A stretch of DNA of 64,000 bases from Gemmatimonadota bacterium (GTDB lineage Bacteria > Gemmatimonadota > Gemmatimonadetes > Gemmatimonadales > Gemmatimonadaceae): assembly GCA_016182795.1 (NCBI GenBank), contig JACPFW010000005.1, positions 62,001-126,000 on the forward strand, in the 5' to 3' direction. Shown one piece after another: positions 35,277 through 42,186 of the stretch. Within the stretch, counting starts at the first letter, position 1. Each line of letters starts with the position of its first letter. The translations under genes and the position numbers were made by a program. Below the pieces are notes generated by a model, which did no database searches, was not told the DNA's origin, and saw only the letters and a list, made by a program, of their open reading frames with translations.

Positions 35277-36107
35277 GTGTCCAACTCGCCAACCCCGCCC
35301 CCCGACGACCGCACGCTCGACCGCACCGCGCTGGAGCGGGTGCTGGCGCGTGCCATGGAACTGCATGTGCGCGGCGACGACTCGGTGGAAGCGCGGGCCG
35401 ACCAGCTCAGCGAATCACGCGTGCTCGAGATCGCGCGCGAGGTAGGCATCGCCCCCGAGTCGGTGCGGCAGGCGATCGCCGAGGAGCGCGCCCGCGCGCC
35501 CCTGTCCGTGGCCCAGCGCGAGAGTGACGCGCAACTGAACGACCCAACGGTGTCGGCCGCACGCGTTGTGCCCGGCGCGCCGGCCGACCTGCTCGGTCGC
35601 CTCGAGGCCCTGTTGGCGCGCGAGGAGTCGCTGGGTGTGATTCGGCGCTATCCGGACCGTTTGGTGCTCGAACCCAAGCGGGGCGTCATCGACCAGATTG
35701 CGCGCGCCGTGGATTTTGGCGGCAAGGGGTACTACCTGACACGGGCCACTGAAGTGGTGGTGAGCGTGGGCGGCGTCGACGCGCGTCGCACGCATGTGGC
35801 GCTGGCCGCCGATCTGAGCCGCGCCCGCAAGAGCTATACGGTGACGACGGCGGTGCTGGTGGTGATCGGCGCGCTCGTCGGCCTGCCGGCGGCGATTCTC
35901 ACGGTGCTCCCGTGGCTGGCCGTGGTGCCGCCGCTCGTGCTGGGCGGCATCAGCTGGGTGTGGACGCGCAGCGCGTGGCGCGCACTCCGCCGACAGGCGG
36001 TGGTCTCGCTGGAGCGGCTGCTCGACCGGCTCGAGTTTCCCGACAAGCCGTCGCCCGGCCAGCAGTTGATAGACGGACTGACGAGGAGTCTGCTCCCGCC
36101 CAAGTAG
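35277..36107 (+). CDS. Membrane protein with N-terminal helical domain, unknown function
   Basis: 276 residues. The first 65 residues are helical (LDRTALERVLARAMELHV, VLEIAREVGIAPESVRQAI) and resemble a helix-turn-helix of the kind found in N-terminal regulatory tails. A central soluble region follows, then two transmembrane helices (about 185-230: VTTAVLVVIGALVGLPAAIL and LAVVPPLVLGGISWVW) and a short basic C-terminus. Start GTG at 35277, three bases after the preceding stop. The helical N-terminus would be cytoplasmic. Confidence 0.55.
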   Translation: MSNSPTPPPDDRTLDRTALERVLARAMELHVRGDDSVEARADQLSESRVLEIAREVGIAPESVRQAIAEERARAPLSVAQRESDAQLNDPTVSAARVVPGAPADLLGRLEALLAREESLGVIRRYPDRLVLEPKRGVIDQIARAVDFGGKGYYLTRATEVVVSVGGVDARRTHVALAADLSRARKSYTVTTAVLVVIGALVGLPAAILTVLPWLAVVPPLVLGGISWVWTRSAWRALRRQAVVSLERLLDRLEFPDKPSPGQQLIDGLTRSLLPPK

Positions 36108-36169
36108 TCCGTCCGGCCGCGCGCGGCGCCACATCGCGGCGCCGGTGGCCGGAGCGCCCGTGCGTCCGG

Positions 36170-36182
36170 TAGATTTGCGCTT
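36170..36182 (+). promoter_or_regulatory. -10-like box for a leaderless transcript (squalene synthase)
   Basis: TAGATT (36170-36175) lies seven bases before the ATG at 36183. No Shine-Dalgarno sequence lies between. Confidence 0.4.
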
Positions 36183-37235
36183 ATGTCCACCGCCGATTCT
36201 CCCGCGCGCATTCGCGAGGCCGAGCGCTTTGGCCGCGAGATCCTGCCGGCGGTGTCGCGGACGTTCGCGCTCTCGGTGCAGCTGCTGCACGGCGAACTCG
36301 GCCGGTCGGTGCTCTGCGCCTATTTGCTCTGCCGCATCGCCGACACGATTGAGGACGACGGCCACGCCGCGCCCGACGAGAAGGTGCGTCTGCTCGGGGA
36401 GTTCGTCGCGGCGCTCGACGATGCGGCCGCGGCCGACGCCTTTCCGGCGCGCGCGGCGCATATCACCGGCGACGCCGCGCACGTGGAGCTGCTGCGGCGC
36501 ACGGACGTGGTGGCCGTGCTGTTCCGCTCGCTGCCCGCCGGCTCGCGGGCGATTGTCGCGCGGTGGGTGGGCGAGATGGGGCGCGGCATGGCCGAGTTCA
36601 CGCACCGGCATCCGGACGGCCTTCGCATTCAGACGGTGGAGGAGTACCGCGAGTACTGCTATTACGTGGCCGGCACGGTGGGGTGCATGCTGACCGAGCT
36701 GTGGCGTGAGCACGGACACGTGCCGGCGGCGCGCTATGAGGCGTTGTGGTCGCGCTGCACCTCGTTTGGAGGGGCATTGCAAACGGTGAACATCCTCAAG
36801 GACATCGCGTCCGACGCGGAGCGGGAGAACGCCATCTACGTGCCGGAGCAGACGCTGCGCGCGCATGGCGGGTCGCAGGCGACGTTGCTGGATCCGGCGC
36901 ACCTCGCCGCCAACCGTGCGGCGGTCGGAGAGTTCATCACGCTGGCATGGGCCGACCTGGACCAGGCGTTCGAGTACCTGCTGCTGCTGCCGCGCCGCGC
37001 CGTCACCGTGCGCGCCTTCTGCATCCTGCCGCTGCTGTATGCCTACGCCACCCTACGCGAACTGACGCGCAGCGACGCGATGCTCCGTCCGGGCGGCGTG
37101 GTGAAGATCTCGCGCGGAGAGGTGCGGGCGCTGATGATCGCCGGGCTCGCCGCGCTGCCGAGCAACGCGCTGCTGCGCCGTCTCGTGGCGGTCGTCCGCG
37201 CGCGCCCCTTCACGCCGCTTCCGTCCTCGTCGTAA
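36183..37235 (+). CDS. Squalene synthase (squalene/phytoene synthase family)
   Basis: 350 residues, all-alpha prenyl-condensing enzyme. First Asp-rich motif DTIEDD in YLLCRIADTIEDDGH, second in VNILKDIASDAE. The segment YCYYVAGTVGCM matches squalene synthases more closely than phytoene synthases. A single full-length enzyme rather than the HpnC/HpnD pair suggests direct farnesyl-PP to squalene conversion, for hopanoid or sterol precursors. The C-terminus is hydrophobic and could attach to the membrane. Followed after 28 bases by thyX. Confidence 0.88.
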   Translation: MSTADSPARIREAERFGREILPAVSRTFALSVQLLHGELGRSVLCAYLLCRIADTIEDDGHAAPDEKVRLLGEFVAALDDAAAADAFPARAAHITGDAAHVELLRRTDVVAVLFRSLPAGSRAIVARWVGEMGRGMAEFTHRHPDGLRIQTVEEYREYCYYVAGTVGCMLTELWREHGHVPAARYEALWSRCTSFGGALQTVNILKDIASDAERENAIYVPEQTLRAHGGSQATLLDPAHLAANRAAVGEFITLAWADLDQAFEYLLLLPRRAVTVRAFCILPLLYAYATLRELTRSDAMLRPGGVVKISRGEVRALMIAGLAALPSNALLRRLVAVVRARPFTPLPSSS

Positions 37236-37263
37236 ATTCTCCGCCAACCCCAACACCCCACCG

Positions 37264-37919
37264 ATGCCGCACTACTACACCGAGCCCAAGGTCACTGTCC
37301 TGGCGCGCCCGTCGTTTGCCGAACCGGCGCATCTGCCGGTGCAGTGGCAGGGCGAGAGCACCGACGGCGAGCGGTTGGCGGAGTTCGCCGGCCGGCTCTG
37401 CTACATGAGCCAGCGCAATCCGGCCAGCCGCACCACCCGCGATTATCTCGAGAACATCAAGAAGCAGGGCCACGGCTCGGTGCTCGAGCACGCCACGTAC
37501 TCGCTGCTGCTCGAGGGGATCAGCCGCTCGCTGACGCACGAACTGGTGCGGCACCGCGCCGGCTTCGCGTATTCCCAGCTGTCGCAGCGCTATGTGGACG
37601 AGAGCGAGGCGGCGTTCGTGATTCCGCCGGCCATCCTTGGCGACGACGCGCTGGTGGCGCAGTGGACGGCGCTGAAGCGGCCCGCGGCGTGCTGCCGAAC
37701 TCCACGGAGACCAAGATCGTGGTGACGGCCAATGCGCGCGCCTGGCGGACGATGCTCGAACTGCGCGCCGGCGAGGGCGCGGAGCAGGAGATCCGCCGGT
37801 TGGCGGTGCGTGTGCTGCGCACGCTGCAGGGCGAGGCGCCGGGGTTCTTCTCGGACTTCGAGGTGTACGTCGCCGAAGACCGGGTGGAGTCGGCCCGTAT
37901 CAGCTATCACAAGGTGTAA
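37264..37919 (+). pseudogene. thyX: Flavin-dependent thymidylate synthase, interrupted
   Basis: ThyX makes dTMP from dUMP using FAD and NADPH. The first 137 residues are normal, with RHRAGFAYSQLSQRY (RHR 96-98) as the FAD/dUMP signature. At about 37673 the frame must shift to continue as EAARGVLPNSTETK...ISYHKV, which ends at 37919. Besides the frame change, about 35-45 residues expected between LVAQWTA and REAARGVLP are missing, so this is a deletion of length 3n+1, not a single-base slip. A repeated GCGCTG near 37649 and 37670 could mark the junction. Unless it is an assembly error, the enzyme is unlikely to fold properly. Confidence 0.8.
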
Positions 37920-37941
37920 CCTCTTACGACACGTGAAGTTA

Positions 37942-37972
37942 GCGGGCCGTTCACCTCGGGTGAGTGGCCCGC
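37942..37972 (+). terminator. Terminator hairpin after thyX
   Basis: A 14-nt arm GCGGGCCGTTCACC pairs with GGTGAGTGGCCCGC (37942-37955 with 37959-37972), with two mispaired central positions and a 3-nt loop. No long T tract follows. Confidence 0.6.
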
Positions 37973-38002
37973 GTTGCCATTTGGGGGCTGCGGGCGCGCT
38001 TC

Positions 38003-38077
38003 TGACGGCTTTGACGCGGCTCTGACGCCGGCGTCAGACATTGTTGGCGTTCGACCGTCAAATGGTCGCACTATATA
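38003..38077 (+). promoter_or_regulatory. Promoter and operator region of the BTAD regulator
   Basis: Three TGACG motifs (38003, 38012, 38023) and an inverted CGTCA (38032) form a cluster that includes a perfect 18-bp palindrome TCTGACGCCGGCGTCAGA (38021-38038). Downstream are a GACC...GGTC inverted repeat (38053-38067) and TATATA (38072-38077), with TTCGAC about 16 bases before it as a possible -35. Confidence 0.5.
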
Positions 38078-38102
38078 GGTGGGAAAGGTCTTAAGAAGAC
38101 GC

Positions 38103-38120
38103 CGGCACGTCGTCGTGCCG
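38103..38120 (+). promoter_or_regulatory. Leader hairpin before the BTAD gene
   Basis: A perfect 7-bp stem CGGCACG-TCGT-CGTGCCG ends 12 bases before the proposed ATG (38133). It could limit ribosome access or protect the short 5' leader. Confidence 0.4.
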
Positions 38121-38132
38121 AACCCAGACTCC

Positions 38133-38972
38133 ATGCAACTCCTCCTCAATACGCTGGGCGCGCTGCAGGCGGCGACAACCGACGAACATGGGACCGAGCG
38201 GCTGCTCGGCCGCGGCAAACCTGTTGCCATGCTGGCGTACTTGGCGTGCATTCCCGGGCATCGCGCCAGCCGAGAGCACCTCGCGGCGCTGTTGTGGGGC
38301 GATGTCGAGAGCGAGGCCGCCCGGCAGAACGTCCGTCAGACGATCTGGTACCTGAAGAAGAAGCTCGGCGACGGCCTGCTCGACGTCACGGGCGAGATGC
38401 TCGCGCTGGTGGCACCGTGCACCTGCGATCGCGACGAGTTCATGAGCGCCGCGCGGCGCGCCGATTTCGCCGCGGCGGTGCGTCTGTACACCGGGCCGTT
38501 CATTCCGGATTTCGCCGCGCCGGGCGCCTCGGAGTTCGAGCAGTGGTGCGAACTCGAGCGGCGGCGAGTGATGGTGACGTTCCTGCGCTGCGCCGATGCC
38601 CTGGCGCGACAGTGGCTTGGCGAGGGAAAGTTTCGCGACGCGCAGGAGCTGGCGCGTCGCGCGCGGGACGTGGATCCCATGGACCAGGCCACGTGGCGCC
38701 TGCTGCTCGAAGCGCTGATTGCGGGCAGTGACAGCTTGGGCGCGGCCAGTGAGGCCGAGCATTTCTCGACGTTCCTGGCGCGCGAGGAGCAGGAGCCGGA
38801 CGCCGCCTCGCGCGCGGCGCTGCGCGCCGCGCCACGGTGGCGCCGCTGCCGGGGGACAGCCGGCTCTCCGCGTCGATCGCGTCGGAGCTGGTGGGACGCG
38901 AGTCGCAGTTCAGCCACGTGCTGTCGGCGTGGGAGCAGGCGCGCGCCGGATCGCCGCGCGTGCTGGTGGTGA
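38133..38972 (+). CDS. BTAD-domain transcriptional activator module (N-terminal part of a modular regulator)
   Basis: SARP/BTAD-type DNA-binding and TPR-like module: winged-helix N-terminus (GRGKPVAMLAYLACIPGHRASREHL, ALLWGDVESEAARQNVRQ), then BTAD helices (EFEQWCELERRRVMVTFLR, LARRARDVDPMDQATWRLLLEAL) through about residue 235. After PDAASRAALRA (about 38830) this frame gives nonsense until its stop at 38972. The expected continuation (TVAPLPGDSRL...LVGRESQF) is in the frame of the following ORF, so one base appears to be missing. Start ATG 38133 fits the family; the GTG at 38079 is too near the TATATA box. A trans-acting regulator, probably split or frameshifted. Confidence 0.8.
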   Translation: MQLLLNTLGALQAATTDEHGTERLLGRGKPVAMLAYLACIPGHRASREHLAALLWGDVESEAARQNVRQTIWYLKKKLGDGLLDVTGEMLALVAPCTCDRDEFMSAARRADFAAAVRLYTGPFIPDFAAPGASEFEQWCELERRRVMVTFLRCADALARQWLGEGKFRDAQELARRARDVDPMDQATWRLLLEALIAGSDSLGAASEAEHFSTFLAREEQEPDAASRAALRAAPRWRRCRGTAGSPRRSRRSWWDASRSSATCCRRGSRRAPDRRACWW

Positions 38973-41900
38973 CGGCGGCGGCGGGGCTCGGCAAGAGCCG
39001 ACTGCTGCGCGACGTGCAGGCGCGCCTTCGCGCCTCGCGGGCGCGCTGCGTGCTGGTGCGCGCCAATCCCGGCGACCGCCACCTGAGCGCCGGGTTTGCC
39101 GCCGAGGTCGCGTCGCAGGTGGCAGCGTTGCCGGGGGCGGCGGCCATCTCGACCGGCTCGGCGGGCGTGCTGGTGTCGCTCGCCCCCGCGCTGGCGGCGA
39201 CCTACCCGAACGCGGCGCCGGACAGCAGCGACGGTGAGGAGGCCGTGCGCCGCCGCGCGCTCGCCGCCATCGACTTGATGCGCGCCGTCAGTGACGAGCA
39301 GCCGGTGGCGATTCTGCTCGACGATCTGCACTGGGCGGACGAGCATTCGGCCCGGGTAATCGCGGCCGCGCTGTCGCGGCTCGAGCACGCGCGCGTGCTG
39401 GTGGTGATGACGAAGCGCGTGATGGCGGATCCGCGCGCGCATTTCTCCGGCTTCGAACAGCTGGAGCTGCCGCCGCTCGATCTCGCGGCCGTCAGCTCGT
39501 TCGTGTCGCACGTGGCGCATCTGCCGGCGACACCGTGGGCGGACATCCTGCCGCAGCAACTGTTGCTGGCCACGGGTGGGTCGCCGCTGCTGTTGGTGGA
39601 GACGTTGCATGACGCGCTTGAGCAGGGGTGGCTGAAGTGCTCGGCGGCCGGCATCTGGGAGTGCGAGGATCCGTCGCGCATCACGCTGTTCCTGCGCGAG
39701 GGGAGCGCGGTGCGGCAGCGCGTGCAGCGATTGTCCCCGACGGCGCGCCACGGGCTGCTGGCCCTCGCCATCCTCGGCCGCCCCGTGCGCCTCGAGGACG
39801 CGCGGGCGATGATGGCCGGCCGCGCGGTCGAGCTGGAGGAGCCGCTGGAGGTGCTGGAGCGCGGCGGGTTCATTATGCGTCACGGCACTGATCTGGTGGT
39901 GGCGCACGATGAGATTGCCGACGCGGTGGCGGAGGCATCGAGTGTGGAGGAGCGTCGGCGCATTCACGCCGCCATCGCCCAGGACCTCGCGTCACGCACC
40001 GGGGATGAGATGGCGCTGCGGCGCGCGGCGGAGCACGCCCGCGCCGGCGGCGTGGACGCGGCGCTGACACAGGCGTGGCAGGCGTTCCTGACCATACGAC
40101 GTCGGGCCGGCGATCGTCGAAGCACCCGCCAGCTGGCGGCGGATTTCCTGACGCTCGAGCCCGGCGCGCAGGCGGTCGATCGACTGGTGGCGTCGACACC
40201 GATGATCCGGCGACAGCGCACGCGCTGGATTGCCGCGGCAGGCGTGCTGCTCGCGGCGACGAGCGCGCTGGCGCTCGTGACGCGCAAGCCGGCGCCGTTG
40301 ACGTCGGACTTCACCGTGTGGACGGTGGACAGCGCAACGGGCCACGGTCATTTCGTTGGCGTGCGGCTGCCGCGCGACATGCACTGGGACGACAACTCCC
40401 CCATCGAAGCCGTCGACCTGGACGCGACGGAGTTCCCGACTTTGGTAAAGGGGACGAAGGGTCGCTGGATGCGCACCCCCAATGCCAAGGAATGGTGGAC
40501 CGACATAGTCGATCCGGTGTTCGGCGATGAGAGCATCTTCCTCGATTCGCTCGGCCGGACGTCGATGCCGATGGCGAGCCTTGGCGACGATGCGATCGCG
40601 GACTTCTCACCAGATGGTCGTTTCTTCCTCGGCGTCACCGCGCGATTCGACACACTCACGGACCACTTGCACCTCGTCACGGGCACCCCCAACAGTGGTG
40701 CGCTGCGCCGTCTGACTCTTACGGCGGACTACGACCGCAGTCCGGCGTGGGGCCCTGACGGCACCCAGATCGCGTTCCAACGTCATTTCTACACACGCCG
40801 AGACCCCGATCAGCTGTGCCTCATCGACGTCGACGGCGGCCACGAACGATGCCTCGCGGGATCGCTGGAGGAATCTGAGTCGCTCGTGGGGTGGATTGAC
40901 GAGCGGCGACTGCTCTTGTCCGGCAGGGGCGGCCGGCTCGCGACGTATGACGCCGTGACTGGTGTGCGCACGCCCGTCGACCGGATCCGATCTCTCTCGT
41001 TCGGGACCTCCGGCAGCCTGAGGCTCTGCGAGTGCACGATCGGAGATGGCGGTGTTCCGTCGTTCTTTGTCTTCCCGGCCTCCGACCCCGCGGCCGCACG
41101 GCCTGTGCGGTACCGCGGCAAACCGTTGCGAGGCAGCCTGCGCCATTGGGCACCGCTGTCCGGCGACCGGCAGTGGCTCGACACGCTCCGGCTTGAGGTG
41201 CGACCGACCAGCTATCTCCTGGGAACATCGCACCGGCTGCAAGTGCACGCCGTGCGCGCCAATGGCGCGCCTGCGTGGGTGCACGATCTCCGGTGGAGCT
41301 CACGCGACACCACGGTGGCGACCGTTGACAGCACGGGACTGCTGCGCCCGCAACGCGTGGGGAGTGTCTGGATCGTGGTCAGCGCTGGCGGATGGCGCAC
41401 CGACTCCGCCCAGCTGCGGATCGTCCCAACCTCGTCGCAGCCGGTAGTGGTGGAGCGGTGGTCGGACGGCTGGGATCGGCGCTGGCGAGTCTTCGGCATT
41501 CCATCCGCGACAGTAGTTCGGACAGCACGCGGTTCGGCCCTCCTGCCCAATGGCGACGGGTCGTACGGTTCGGGCGCGTACCTGCTGACTCCGTTCTCCG
41601 CCGCCTCGGGCGCCGGCATTGAAGCGGATGTCAGTCTTCTTGTCACCGGTACCCAGTGGCAAACCCTCGCCTTCGACATCATCGATGCGCGTATGCTCGC
41701 CCAACTACGAACGTGGGACCACCGCACCGGCGACCGCCCGAGTCCGATCAATCCCTCGTGTACGGTGGGCTTCCCCGGCGCGGAGGGCGCGACCTTTCGC
41801 GATAATTTCTCCGTGAGCGGTCGGTTGAACTTCCGTCTCCTGAAAGCCACGCCAACCCTACTCGACGGCTCGTGGCATCGCATCCGACTCCAGTACCTTC

Positions 41901-42109
41901 CCGACGGTCGATGCCTGCTGGCGGTCGACGGCCAGCCGATGGCGACGGTGTTCACCGTGGCCCCGGTCGACAGCGTGACGATCGTGGTGACGGGGAACGA
42001 CAAGCTGGGCGGCCGTCTGATCGTGGGAACGCTCGACGTCTGGAGCGGTGTCCGCGGCGGTGTGGACTGGACCAAGCTCGACGGCGGCGTGGCGCAGCCG
42101 CCGCCTTGA
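38837..42109 (+). CDS. AAA ATPase - transmembrane - beta-propeller - Ig-like sensor module
   Basis: 1090 residues from the GTG at 38837. Order: LVGRESQF start of an AAA/STAND-type ATPase with Walker A AAAGLGKS (47-54) and Walker B ILLDDLHWAD (159-168), helical C-terminal part to about 455, one transmembrane helix (about 465-483, WIAAAGVLLAATSALALV), then an outside part: TolB-like propeller blades (YDRSPAWGPDGTQIAF, DDAIADFSPDGRFFLG), an Ig-like segment (DTTVATVDSTGLLRP, about 825-870) and a LamG-like C-terminus (about 915-1075). With the preceding BTAD module it forms a membrane-spanning transcription regulator. Separate translation from the GTG is possible, but a frameshift at about 38830 is more likely. 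Confidence 0.78.
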   Translation: MAPLPGDSRLSASIASELVGRESQFSHVLSAWEQARAGSPRVLVVTAAAGLGKSRLLRDVQARLRASRARCVLVRANPGDRHLSAGFAAEVASQVAALPGAAAISTGSAGVLVSLAPALAATYPNAAPDSSDGEEAVRRRALAAIDLMRAVSDEQPVAILLDDLHWADEHSARVIAAALSRLEHARVLVVMTKRVMADPRAHFSGFEQLELPPLDLAAVSSFVSHVAHLPATPWADILPQQLLLATGGSPLLLVETLHDALEQGWLKCSAAGIWECEDPSRITLFLREGSAVRQRVQRLSPTARHGLLALAILGRPVRLEDARAMMAGRAVELEEPLEVLERGGFIMRHGTDLVVAHDEIADAVAEASSVEERRRIHAAIAQDLASRTGDEMALRRAAEHARAGGVDAALTQAWQAFLTIRRRAGDRRSTRQLAADFLTLEPGAQAVDRLVASTPMIRRQRTRWIAAAGVLLAATSALALVTRKPAPLTSDFTVWTVDSATGHGHFVGVRLPRDMHWDDNSPIEAVDLDATEFPTLVKGTKGRWMRTPNAKEWWTDIVDPVFGDESIFLDSLGRTSMPMASLGDDAIADFSPDGRFFLGVTARFDTLTDHLHLVTGTPNSGALRRLTLTADYDRSPAWGPDGTQIAFQRHFYTRRDPDQLCLIDVDGGHERCLAGSLEESESLVGWIDERRLLLSGRGGRLATYDAVTGVRTPVDRIRSLSFGTSGSLRLCECTIGDGGVPSFFVFPASDPAAARPVRYRGKPLRGSLRHWAPLSGDRQWLDTLRLEVRPTSYLLGTSHRLQVHAVRANGAPAWVHDLRWSSRDTTVATVDSTGLLRPQRVGSVWIVVSAGGWRTDSAQLRIVPTSSQPVVVERWSDGWDRRWRVFGIPSATVVRTARGSALLPNGDGSYGSGAYLLTPFSAASGAGIEADVSLLVTGTQWQTLAFDIIDARMLAQLRTWDHRTGDRPSPINPSCTVGFPGAEGATFRDNFSVSGRLNFRLLKATPTLLDGSWHRIRLQYLPDGRCLLAVDGQPMATVFTVAPVDSVTIVVTGNDKLGGRLIVGTLDVWSGVRGGVDWTKLDGGVAQPPP

Positions 42110-42131
42110 TGTCGCGGTGACCGCGAATGCA

Positions 42132-42166
42132 CGACGGGGCGCGAAGCATCGCTTCGCGCCCCGTCG
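42132..42166. terminator. Bidirectional terminator hairpin
   Basis: A perfect 16-bp stem (42132-42147 with 42151-42166) and 3-nt loop, between the convergent sensor gene and the EF-G-like gene. Confidence 0.85.
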
Positions 42167-42186
42167 ACGTTCCGGCGGCGAGGAGG

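Noticed and set aside
38815-38850. Programmed -1 ribosomal frameshift at the regulator
   Set aside because: No X-XXY-YYZ heptamer or downstream pseudoknot recognised; a lost base or overlap of two ORFs is simpler.
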